The translations under genes and the position numbers were made by a program. The notes under the pieces were generated by a model that was not told the DNA's origin, did not search any database, and saw only the letters and a program-made list of their open reading frames with translations. 64,000 bases of DNA from Clavelina lepadiformis (taxonomy: Eukaryota > Chordata > Ascidiacea > Aplousobranchia > Clavelinidae): assembly GCF_947623445.1 (NCBI RefSeq), contig NC_135247.1, forward strand, positions 6,078,501-6,142,500. Reading direction: 5' to 3'. This document shows, piece by piece, positions 54,201 to 64,000 of the stretch; within the stretch, counting starts at the first letter, position 1; each line of letters begins with the position of its first letter.

Positions 54201-56434
54201 TAAGATACCTGTCACACCTATTTTCCGACATTTAAATTTTTCAAAAAGCTAGTGAGGATTAATTAATCAAACATTAAATTGCTCTTTTCTAGACATACCT
54301 AGCAAACCACGTCTGTGTAATACAGAATCATCTTCTTCGCACAACGTAAAACTGAGGCCCTCAAAAAAGTTTTCCATGTTTCCGATACTCTCAAAGTTAC
54401 ATATGGTATCAAGAACTGAAGTAAATGCACTGTAGAGGACTTTCGAGCAAAAAGCAACAGTCCTCAGGATATCCTTTGAAATAAATTGAAGCACCAGACA
54501 ATTAAAGTGATGGGAACTGTGATTGTATTAGTGCATACAGTACTAACTTTCAGTGATCCATCTGGTTGCTGAATCCATAACAACAAAGCTCTGTCCAAAT
54601 GACGCTTCCCAGACATTTCTACAGGAATTGTAACAAAGATTATATTATTTAAGCAGCTTTTTATAAGCTTTATTTATTATGTGGTACAGCAAATAAATAT
54701 GCTTAAAACAACATGAATGTTCATAAAAAAGTAAATATAGGTTTCAAAGCAGATGTTTTTTAAATCTAAACTTATTGCACAAACTAAAATGCAGTAGAAC
54801 CCTGGATAATATGACCACCCCAGAAGAATGATCACTCAAATGCAGTACGGAATATTTTGCATTGCAATGTATAACATTCTGTTTCACTACAGTAATATGA
54901 CTAGACCATTCCTTGATCCAGGCCACAACCACATTAGGACTAGTCTGTTTCTACGTAAACATTCGCAAAAAGTTTACCACATAGTAAGTTAAATCATAAA
55001 TAATAAAATGCAACTGTGCTGTGAACACATAGGACTGTTTTCTAACCATTGTTACTATTAGCGTGTGTCCACATACAGGTTGGCACTTGACATACTCGTA
55101 CTGCAAATGAATTTGCTGTGACAACTTTTTATGTTTCAACACATCTGATGTGGTTTCAAAAGGACAAATTTGACTCGCATGTAAAAAAGTTACAATAACT
55201 TTTAATGAAGGAAAAAAATCACTCTTGTTAGGCAAAGTGAAATGTCAACAGTTGCATTAAAACAACCGCTTACCAAAGACGTTATTAGCCAGTATACAGG
55301 GTAGTAAGAGATTAATCGTGTTCATTCCATTTAGTTGCAGTATGGCATAACAACAAGTAATACATATTGAATGCATAGCATTTCTTTTAAACAACAGGAT
55401 TGTGAAAACACATGCTAAGCTTAAAGTCTTGTGTTCAATTACTGAAGTCATGCTCTAGAATGAAATCTCTCAAAAATGAAATTAATTGGACTCGACTTAT
55501 CAGAAAAATTTAAACTATTACTCGGCTAAATTCTGAATACTCAGATATCACATCACAACATAACTAATGACACCACTAAATCAAGTAAGTCATTAAAGAC
55601 AAGCAGCAGGGATTCATTTTTTCAATAACATTAACCTGACATCGACTGCCAGCAAAGAGCATGGTACAAAACTGGAAAACAACACTTAGTAAAGCGATTT
55701 CTTGCTCTTATAGTGACATTCTGTTCTATATAGGGCCCCTCGTGATTTAATTAAAGGAGCACATGAGAAAATTATGGTTGTGTGATGACACTAGGTCATG
55801 CAATAAAATTCTTCCCTTTGCTGAAAACACGTAGGAAAATACTCGATTATCATATGATATCAAAATCATTTTCATCCTTTTTATAGGCACGCATGTGCCT
55901 TACTGAGATGTTTGTTGGCATAGGACCCTGGTTTTTCACTTCTTTGGTCAATAAGACATTACAGCGAATGATTGACAGATTTAATAAAATCGTTTGAGCT
56001 GTTTTAGAATATATATAAACTATGTGAATACAAGTTGTAAAAATGTCGTTGTAGGTGCAGACCAATATTGAACTTTGAATACTGGAAATAAATTTAAATA
56101 ACGGAAACAATATTGGATTTAGCAAATCAATACCGAATCTGAATATTGGAAATATACCAATACTTAGAAGAGTATGATAACTTGTATATCACTCATCCCA
56201 TCCCTGGTTGTTACCAAATAATTTCGATTTTCAGCTAATTTAAAACTCACCGTCTTGCCAGACTATCCGAGGATAATCTTTATTTTTACCGTCAAATATA
56301 TCCGCATACTCCTTAATTAATATGAGCAAGCTCAACCGATAAGGAGTGACCTGATCTCTGCTGTAATTGTCTTCCGGAAAAGCAAACATGTTGAGTAAGT
56401 TAGCAATCTGATAATAAGCTGCAGCACATACCAT
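48221..56434 (-). CDS. ANAPC5: Anaphase-promoting complex subunit 5 (18 exons, about 821 aa)
   Basis: APC5 is a TPR scaffold subunit of the APC/C, the ubiquitin ligase that drives mitotic exit. Exons in transcript order: 56434-56251, 54618-54548, 54473-54299, 54033-53921, 53781-53591, 53152-52981, 52887-52739, 52598-52469, 52370-52284, 52087-51906, 50719-50581, 50470-50393, 50058-49937, 49848-49728, 49618-49469, 49122-48975, 48564-48465, 48374-48221. All phases join and the total is 822 codons. Family landmarks: DQVTPYRLSLLILI near the start, GLFCRRMLVYYERL, AEYFFSQQAALLE, HYVSYLNNLRV, LNLALLHMHFGH, SNDSLCLQHAL, LWKMYGKR, LSLCHLAEFLHEEG and LLHLAQEGFEKC. Exon 5 encodes an acidic Ser-rich loop, as in other APC5 proteins. 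Exon 11 ends in a GC donor. The start could instead be the in-frame ATG 15 codons further in. Human ANAPC5 is slightly shorter. Confidence 0.95.
50791..51691. mobile_element. Tigger/pogo-type MITE in ANAPC5 intron 10, split by a hAT MITE
   Basis: The left end TAGAGTAGTTTCCGCTTA and inverted right end TACAGTAGAATCTGCTTA continue as TATGGCCA/TATGACCA (21 of 27 match). Both ends start with TA, as expected for Tc1/mariner-superfamily target duplication. CAGTAGAA...CGCTTA is a typical Tigger terminus. Without the nested element it is about 370 bp. Confidence 0.75.
51131..51652. mobile_element. hAT-type MITE (522 bp) with AGCGACTGTC subterminal repeats
   Basis: Perfect 8-bp target duplication CCATACTA at 51123-51130 and 51653-51660. 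The inverted ends are weak at the tip but share ATAGCGACTGTCA. AGCGAC / GTCGCT motifs cluster at both ends (about five on the left, six on the right), in inverted orientation. No coding capacity. Confidence 0.85.
54791..54957. mobile_element. Probable Tigger/pogo-type MITE in ANAPC5 intron 1
   Basis: The left end CAGTAGAACCCTGGATAATA is a typical Tigger terminus. The right end, inverted, reads CGTAGAAACAGACTAGTCC and aligns loosely. ATGACC/GGTCAT-like motifs recur between. Degenerate, boundaries uncertain. Confidence 0.5.
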
Positions 56435-59400
56435 TAACTGGAAAACTTACAAAAAATGATAACTGGAAAAAGGTTTAATGAATATTCATGATTCGCATTT
56501 CACAAGTCTCACTTAACTAATCAGTAGGTCAAAAAGGTTAAGAAAAAGTTTACAACGGTTACATGTCAGCATCACAGCAAGCTGGAAGGACACAATAAAT
56601 ATGAATATCAATCTGGTCATACTCTAGCTCTGATTGTATCAGAGCCAGTGCATGACCAGATAATGTGCAGTGACAGTTGCATATACGTCATGACATTTGA
56701 CAAAGCACTTACTCTAGCTTATCATCTGGCTGTTACTGTTAATAAAACGGATGTTACAAAGGTTTTGTTTCCATTGTAGTTGCATTCAAAGATAAGAAAA
56801 AACTTTTAAATACCTGCCAACTTTCAAAAAATAAACAATTGTATCGAAATTGTATATATAAATGTTACTGCATGTACTGACGCTATATGCTCTAAAAATT
56901 CTTATATACCAAACTATGCGCCAACTTGTAAGCATAGAATTGCCATTATGCCGCATTTTCTACATCATAAATTTACATAATGTTGACATGGAGCAAATTT
57001 TGTCAATAGATTCATTGGTATATTTATCCGACACAATGAAAACAAACCTTCCAATGGGGACTTAAACTATTTGAAAGAAATGTAGAGTAGGCTATATTAA
57101 ATGGACGTAACTATTTCACCGTAAGCAGGTCATTTGTTGTGCACATAAAATATTCATTGTCATATCTTAATAAAATTTTGTCACTTTATATATTTACTTC
57201 GGCTGCTAATATCTATGTTTTTAATATTAGGGAACATGTCCTCTACATCTTCCAACAGTGTATTTGTTTTGTTGTTTGTGTTATTTTAGCCTTAAATTCG
57301 TTAAACTAAGGAACTATTTTGTGGGTTTGGTGGTCATGCTAACCTGCCATCTTACAGCACAATTCTATTATTGCTATCTTGCATGTTTTAAGCCCTTGGG
57401 CTTTTCCACTTTTTCCTGCTCGTTACTGTTCGTGAGTATGTGTTTTACTGTGCTATAACGACAACGGTTAGCATCCTAACTTTTGCTCCTCACAGTTAAT
57501 GGCGAAAAATAAACAATACAATACACGCAGCCCGTTCTTGAAAGTAGTCAGATAGGTTAGGAGAATGGGCATAAAAATTTAGATTTAGGTTACTGTGTTA
57601 TAAAATTTAAGTTGGGTTAAAAAGAAACTATGAAAAAATAGATTTGAACGTACGATTTCTTCCGGTGTTGCAGCCATACTAAATTTTGTTGTGCAGTACC
57701 TTTACAACCGTATGCGTACACAAATATAAAAAGTTTGCATTTGAACAGCAAGAGTGCGTGTGGAAGACGTTCTCGTGAACTACAGATTTAGACCAAGCAG
57801 TCTGGGTTGTTGTTAGGTATTTCTAATCATGTTTAAGTACTTTAAATGGGAAAGCAAAGGTTACCGGTACTAAGCGTAGTCAACTGGAAAGTGGCTGCCA
57901 TTCCTACCAATAAATTTATGCCATCGTAATTTTTACGGAGTAACTTTTGATCATACACTTGCTAAAACAAGACCTACCAGAGTGATCAATTATCAAAATT
58001 TTAAACTATGCATGAGCCACAATAGTACAGTGCAATTATTGTAATTAAGCCTAAATCAAGGCAAAGCACGTTTTAAGCCCATTTTTTATGAATTTTTGTG
58101 CAGATTACTGTAACTTGCGGGTGAGGGAATTCACCTAAAACGCAAGTCATTTTTCAAATTGGCAGATTTTTAACCACATGAAAAAGTGCTATACAGTATG
58201 CTAGGCTAGATGAAAGCAGTTTCCACTTTATCATATCATGCATTATGCATGAAAATAAACTTGATATTGAGTCATATTTTTAAATGCGGTTTTTTCAGAA
58301 TCGAAGTGAGTAATTTATTTAGCTTAATTCATATAAACTTGTGATACAGTAATACTGTAATAGACTATCTTCATAGCGAGTTCTTGCCTATAACTCTATA
58401 ACTTCCTGACCTTATCGCGATAATTCTAGTTTACACGTTTCGTTCGTGGACCAATAAAATCAAAATAGCAAGGTGAACAGATGAAAAGAAAACGCCAATT
58501 CTGCACTTTTTCTTATACGACCGTAGCGAATAATTAAACTCAGTTGATCACATCTCTGACATTAGCTTGCTTATAAATCACAAATGATCTAAATTACCTT
58601 AGCAACACCTGCAAACACCGCTATCCTTATCTACCGGTCAATTGACAGATCCGGCCGTTCTGGGTATATCAATTTTCCGGTAGTTCTAGGGTTAAACACA
58701 CGAAATAGAACACTAATAACATTATAAATCAATCGCTCAGCAAAATTTTGGTATACATTTAATCATTTGTGGACATAATTCTTATGCATTTTTCATGATT
58801 TTTAGCAAGTTTTTTATCAGACAAGCTGACAAAGGCTTGCTAAAGCATCAAAACCAGCACCTGACCGGCTGTGAGTGCGCACTTGAAGTTCAGACTGTAG
58901 AGTTAGGAATAAGCGCACTCAATAACGCTTTTCATGGGCTTCAGTGCGGTACTTAATGTGCGTTATTTTGCACTTAATGAGTTGGACAGAACTTCTGTGC
59001 ACTCAATTTTCAATTGATGTAAAAATTGAATAAGTCAAACTGTGTGTACATTGCTGTGTAATTGCGCACTTCCATTGCATCTGAACATTTTTGCGCTCCG
59101 TACTTGTCATTTTTGGTTGTTTGGCGCACCCAAGATCTTGCTGAAAACAGCCATGCTCTGCAGTCCGATTTCAAGTGCAGTCTTTGTCTTCAATTCTTTG
59201 TTTATTTATGATAAATTGGTTTTCAAAAACCACCAAAATGGCCAAAATATTCAGTCTAGGTTTCAATTGTTGCATAACCCTTGTTAACATGCAGCTTTGC
59301 AAATTTTAGAAGCTAAAAATCCAGACGTTTGAAAGTCAAATTGCACTTTCAGCTCTATGAAACATAACGATAGAGATCAAGGATACAAAGTGATTATTTA

Positions 59401-59782
59401 ATCGCCAGATTGCTTTGTTTAAAACCATAGGGGAAAGTGTGGCACCTGCACGCACTAAGTTTGGAAATGCACTAAGTTTTTTTGTGAAATTTTGATTGAT
59501 ATGCATGTGTCTTATAACAGTTCAGTACCGTTTTGTAGTTGTTTCTACCACATATATAGTTTAAATTTGCAGCAAAGACAACGTAGTATTGAGTTTGTCA
59601 CAAAATCTAAGATGCACATGATTATTGCTAGGCATGAAAATTTTCAAAAAACTAATATTGTATACATGCTTTGCAAAGTTAGAAATCTGGTTTGCGCTAA
59701 CTATAAGTACTATTATCCATTAACAAAAAATACAAATACTTCTGCATTTATTGAACTCTGTTTATGGAGTATAACAACCAGG
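56435..59782. other. Intergenic between divergent ANAPC5 and OGG1
   Basis: About 3.3 kb, AT-rich. It should hold both promoters. Around 58890-59110 there are scattered GCGCACTT / GCACTTAATG-like repeats, possibly a decayed element. No gene or paired transposon ends that I can support. Confidence 0.45.
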
Positions 59783-62700
59783 ATGTCCAACAATGTTTGT
59801 CATCTGAGTTCAACTGAGTGGGGTACTATTGACTGTAAAGCAAACAACCTGCAGCTAGATACGAACCTGACATGTGGCCAAGCATTTCGGCAAGTCACTA
59901 TCCTATGTTTGTTTGCCTTACCTGCGTTTTTATTATGTTGTGTACTGTAAACCTCTATTATAATAAGCTTGCATCGTTGTTGTGACATTGTCAATTGATC
60001 CATGAGTTGACGCTTTCACCTGCTTTGTGACTGCTTGGAGAATTTTTGCAGGAAATGGTCATTTATCTCAACTGATTCTTTACTATAGTCAATTTTTAAC
60101 ATTCAGCGATTGTGAAGATGGAACTGTTGATGGCAGTATCTACCAAATTGGCATTAGTAGCATGTGACTAAACTGGAACACAGCACAGTGTTAACTGTTT
60201 TCATAAATTTAGCAAATTAAGCAAAAAGACATTTTTTGTGCTTCTTTTTCCAGTTTGCCAACATAGTGAAGAGCACCTACAATTTTTTGCCCACGTAATT
60301 TTATGGTAGTGCTGGTTCAGAATTTTTTACAAATGGATAAAGTGACACCTTCCATTATTAATTAAGTAATAGAAACACATGTTTATATACGACAAAAATC
60401 ATTTATCTACTTTGCTTGTTGCAATTTAAGCCATTCCACTGTTGTTTACCGTTCTTTATAGTATTTTTTACTTGTGACTTATGTAGAGGTAGACGTTTAT
60501 AACCTTACCATCAAAATTAACGAGCAAAAAAGTTTTCGTGTGACCAGTAGTTTTTCAGGGGTTGAAAAAAGCAGTTTTATACTGTGTAATCTATGATGCC
60601 ATATTAATCTGTGGTCTGTTTCTATCACAACTTAGTGATTTAGTTATTCTTTAGAGCAGCTTAAATAAAATTAGATTTTCCCTTGTAGTGATTTAATGTA
60701 CTAAAATACTTTCAAGCAAGTGAAATTGAAAATTATCAAATTAACTGTTTTAGCAAAGTTCGAACTTTTGTTTTCTTTGTATATATATGTTAGGCAATCT
60801 AGGAAAACTAATTATGATCCATTACAGCCCATTTTATTATCGTCTTATTTGAAATTGCAAACGCTTGTCAACTTTTAATTCTCGCAGATGGAGACATTTT
60901 AATGATGATGGGCCAACTATGATAGGAGTTTTTTCTCACAGAGTTTGGCAACTCAAACAAACCAGTAACTTTATACATTTTAGAGTGTTGGCATGTTCTC
61001 ATTGGTCTATTAAGGTCGTTCCCATCTCAGATCAAAGCGATACTCCAGGTTAGCATGCCTCGCAAACTATATTACCGTGTTATCTATAGTGGCTGGTTTT
61101 GCCCAAAGTTTCGAAATTTCAAATGCAAGTTTTTTAAGAGAATTTGGAAAAAATTGTGCTTTCAAAACACCTCATTAAAAACATTGGTTAAACTCCGTCT
61201 TAAATCATTCTTTAAATTTTGCAAAATTTATTATATTTTTCTGTTTTCATATAACAATTAGGATCCAAAGCACTGAAGAGGAGAAAATTAAGTTCACCAA
61301 AAAAATGTAGTTACAAAGACACAAAAAACACAAGATTATGTGGATGCCATTTAAGAGAAAAGGAAATCTTAATAAAATACTTGCAACTAGAAATTAATTT
61401 GCATGAATTATATCAACAGTGGAGCATGAAGGACAAGTAAGTTAATCTGTAAAGGTAGTTACCGCTTATATTTTGTGTCGTCTGGTTTTGCACTATTTCT
61501 ATTTTTGTCGCATTGGTTAATTTAATGAAGTTATTGCTGTGTGTTGTAGTACAGGTATGTAATAGGTAGTCATCGTAGGTGTCAAGTTTGGAAAATGATT
61601 GGGTCTGCCAAACTTCAGAACCCGAACGTGTAACTTTTAACTGCAAGTTTTCTGAACTACAATAGGTGCTTAACTAATTAAGGATTAATAAATGCTAGCC
61701 TATATGATTCATGAACTATAATATAATGATTTATTCCACCAATTCCTGGGCGCCTTTTTCAATATAAACACCCAATGTTTACACTAGTAATTTTCTACAT
61801 ATGGAATAATACTCGAGTTCTCACTATGATGTCATAATGATATTGTTGGCTAATTGATAGCCAACAATTATCATGGTGCAATGTCTTTGCTAAAAGCACT
61901 GCAGTTTTGCCGTTAGCAGTTGGCGAGTGACATGCATTTCAGTGCCATTCAAATGTTAATAGTAACATAACTGGCAGCAGAGCATTGTTTTCGGACTACG
62001 TAACATGTCATGTACGAAGTGACGTCAGGTAAAAAGATGATTGTTGCAAATACTATAAATGCAGTTAATGGCAGAGATAAAAAAGGTTGTTTATACCACT
62101 TTCAATGTTTTGTTTCTGGCAAAATACTCGCGACAGCATTGAACAAGTCTTATAAACTCATATCAGTTGCAAAGCTAAAGACGAACCAATGTTGTTACTT
62201 TATGCTAATTTAGATTCCAACACACGTGTCGTGATTATTTGTGTAAAATTTCCATTATTAACAATAACTCGCCACATGTTGGTAAAAGTGTTTGAGGAAA
62301 GATAATTAATTTATTGTAAAGTTGTATCACTGGTAGGCAATTGTGAGAACTGATTCTAATACCAATCATATCATACATTTTCACAAAAAGATTTTGATTT
62401 ATAACGAATGAATTGTGTCTTTCCATGTTGTTTACAAAAAAGCGGCCTTTGTTCTTGTCTAATGCATTGCGCAGTAAAAACGGCAATGCGACATGCCATT
62501 TTCCAGAAGCTGATTCAACACAAGATCCAAAGTAACTATAATTATATACAAATGAATTAATGAAAACCTGGGTGTATCGTCTTTAAGAGAGCATTTCAAC
62601 CGTGCAGGTTGATAACAGCTTAACGTATTTAAGGTTTGCAGATATCACAAGTTAAACAAAACAAGTAAAAAAACTCTATCGTATTAGAAAAATTTAACCT

Positions 62701-63920
62701 TTCGTTTCATTGATTTGTTGCTTGTGGTGTTGGTATGTAACAAAACCAGGGTCTGTGGCAGACCCCAGCACAATTTCTAGGTCTGCCACGCATACTTGGC
62801 AGACCCGTACCTGATGCCTTGGTAGTAATGACTCATGAACAATGCCAAACACAAGTGAAAAGAGGCAAGGCAAATCATTACTTTTGAAAATAAGTGTTTG
62901 GTACATTAAAACTTTGCGTACTTTTTACATTACGTAATGTTACTTTCATTTAAGTGGTTAGGAACTATGCCATGTAATATTACGTGATGACCAGGACTTG
63001 CAATAGTCAATAAAGTCAGATATTTTACTATAATTTGTTAGACAGAAATGGATATTTTCACCATAAAATATACACTAACATTGTTTATATCTGCTAGGGT
63101 CATTCTTTTAAGAGGAAATTCAGTCAAAATGTTAATCAAGTTACAATTTGCAATTAAGTAAAAATTTACCATTAAGCAACTATCAGCATGTAATGTCACA
63201 ATGGCCACTTGTATAACAATAACTTTTACCACAACTTGTTCATTATTTGCTAATAGAATCCTTAGTTTAATTTAGTTTAATCCAGAAGTGATTGAAGCAA
63301 TCAAGATTATTTTTCTCACTTTACCTCACAGCGTGCATTGTATGTAGTCGTAGTACATACGAGGCGTGCACATTACAGGCTGTAGCTCATTTTTTGTGTG
63401 TTGGGACGTTGTTGAGATATATAGTGCCTTGTTTTATGCCAGTGTTTATGTATTTATTTAACTTTATGTATAATTATATCAGAAGATTAAGGCTTAAATA
63501 GAACAGGAAAATCCAGAAAAGCATCAACACCGGACCGATCTCATGAAGAGGGGACGGCACCCAAAGTGTTGATAAACTACATCGCAATCTTTGGCTGTGG
63601 TTAAAGCCAGAACAGTTGCTGGTGTTAAAAATTAACAAGCAATAAACAGTTATTATAGTATTTTTAATGAACAGATATGTTTATGTTCATAGATACATTA
63701 ATTTTTAAGTTAATTATGAAGTACAATTAATTATATACACCATGTAGAAATTATTTTGTTATTTAGACAATTTCTGGGTGTTTCTAAGAAATTCCCATGT
63801 GTTCGAGTTTTGAATCAGGAGCCTCTTGAAACTTTATTCTCATTTTTATGCTCTGTTAACAACTCCATTTCAAGAATTGTCCCTATGGTTGAAAGAATGT
63901 GTCAAAAATATGGTGACAAA
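59783..63920 (+). CDS. OGG1: 8-oxoguanine DNA glycosylase, first four exons (3' partial)
   Basis: OGG1 removes 8-oxoguanine opposite cytosine and nicks the strand, starting base excision repair. Exons: 59783-59889, 60888-61048, 61262-61436, 63767-63920; together 199 codons with consistent phases, and the gene runs past the window edge. Exon 1 has WGTIDCKANNLQLDTNLTCGQAFR, and exon 2 starts WRHFNDDGPTMIGVFSHRVWQL: the N-terminal domain with the GQxFRW motif. Exon 3 ends KYLQLEINLHELYQQW. Exon 4 has GVSKKFPCVRVLNQEPLETLFSFLCSVNNSISRI, where C-S-x-N-N lies at the DNA-intercalating loop. The catalytic lysine and the HhH-GPD hairpin must lie beyond the window. Intron 1 starts with GC (CG|GCAAGT). 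The start is the ATG just before the conserved region; the frame stays open upstream, so an N-terminal extension is possible. Exon 3 carries a Lys-rich insertion compared with human OGG1. Confidence 0.93.
59890..60887 (+). other. OGG1 intron 1 (GC-AG)
   Basis: Begins GCAAGT and ends CTCGCAG. About 1 kb of AT-rich sequence with no other feature recognised. Confidence 0.75.
61437..63766 (+). other. OGG1 intron 3
   Basis: Begins GTAAGT and ends ATTTAG. It is 2.3 kb, with no other exon found. GGGTCTGTGGCAGACCC near 62749 is a short palindrome with further GTCTGCCA copies to 62805. No transposon ends that I can pair. Confidence 0.6.
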
Positions 63921-64000
63921 GTATGAAAATAGCAACAACTTCTAAGTTTATAGCTGTAATTTGCGTAATTTTGTTTGCCATAATCATATATATATACTGG

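Noticed and set aside
59492..59782. Upstream in-frame extension of OGG1 exon 1
   Set aside because: Open but of low-complexity, AT-driven composition with no targeting-peptide look; the ATG at 59783 is closest to the conserved domain. A splice or trans-splice acceptor (AACCAG) just precedes it.
62749..62805. GGGTCTGTGGCAGACCC palindrome and GTCTGCCA repeats
   Set aside because: Too short and isolated to call a regulatory site, RNA hairpin gene or transposon end.

Overview
This is an AT-rich, intron-bearing metazoan nuclear sequence. It holds six host genes (three of them multi-exon), one intact transposase gene and at least a dozen DNA-transposon copies; I see no rRNA, tRNA, CRISPR or bacterial features. 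The very divergent but colinear ANAPC5, OGG1 and TMEM87 homologues, and a large EGF/ZP surface protein, fit an invertebrate deuterostome. An ascidian tunicate is my best guess, but that is inference.

Region 1 (1-23,700, + strand) is one gene entering from the left edge. I can place 56 exons whose phases agree from end to end (about 2,604 residues). The order is 24 alternating 40/41-residue EGF modules, calcium-binding EGFs, NIDO, AMOP, VWD, more EGFs, a zona pellucida (ZP) domain, an RRRSRR-type cleavage site, an EGF-like module and a transmembrane helix. The EGF array is a young tandem duplication. Its introns come in a few repeated types, one exon is a hybrid, one exon is decayed, and a segmental duplication carried a hAT transposon along with it. 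EGF arrays joined to a ZP domain recall ascidian vitelline-coat (sperm receptor) proteins.

Region 2 (24,900-26,000) is an intronless 7-transmembrane receptor-like gene. Region 3 (27,400-34,400) is a transposon cluster: two hAT-type MITEs, one of them nested in another inverted-repeat element; a pogo/Tigger-like remnant encoding a PHD finger; and a complete hAT element with perfect 8-bp target-site duplications and an uninterrupted 836-residue transposase. Two more hAT-type MITEs (35.4 and 37.1 kb) precede an intronless TMEM87 gene (38.8-40.6 kb), and another follows it (41.6 kb).

Region 4 (43.7-56.4 kb, - strand) holds two multi-exon genes in the same direction: an 11-exon, 415-residue protein I do not recognise, and upstream of it the complete 18-exon ANAPC5 gene, a subunit of the anaphase-promoting complex. 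ANAPC5 intron 10 contains a hAT MITE inside a Tigger MITE. Region 5 (59.8 kb to the right edge, + strand) holds the first four exons of OGG1, the 8-oxoguanine DNA glycosylase. ANAPC5 and OGG1 each appear to use one non-canonical GC-AG intron. The genes do not form one pathway; they look like an ordinary chromosomal neighbourhood.
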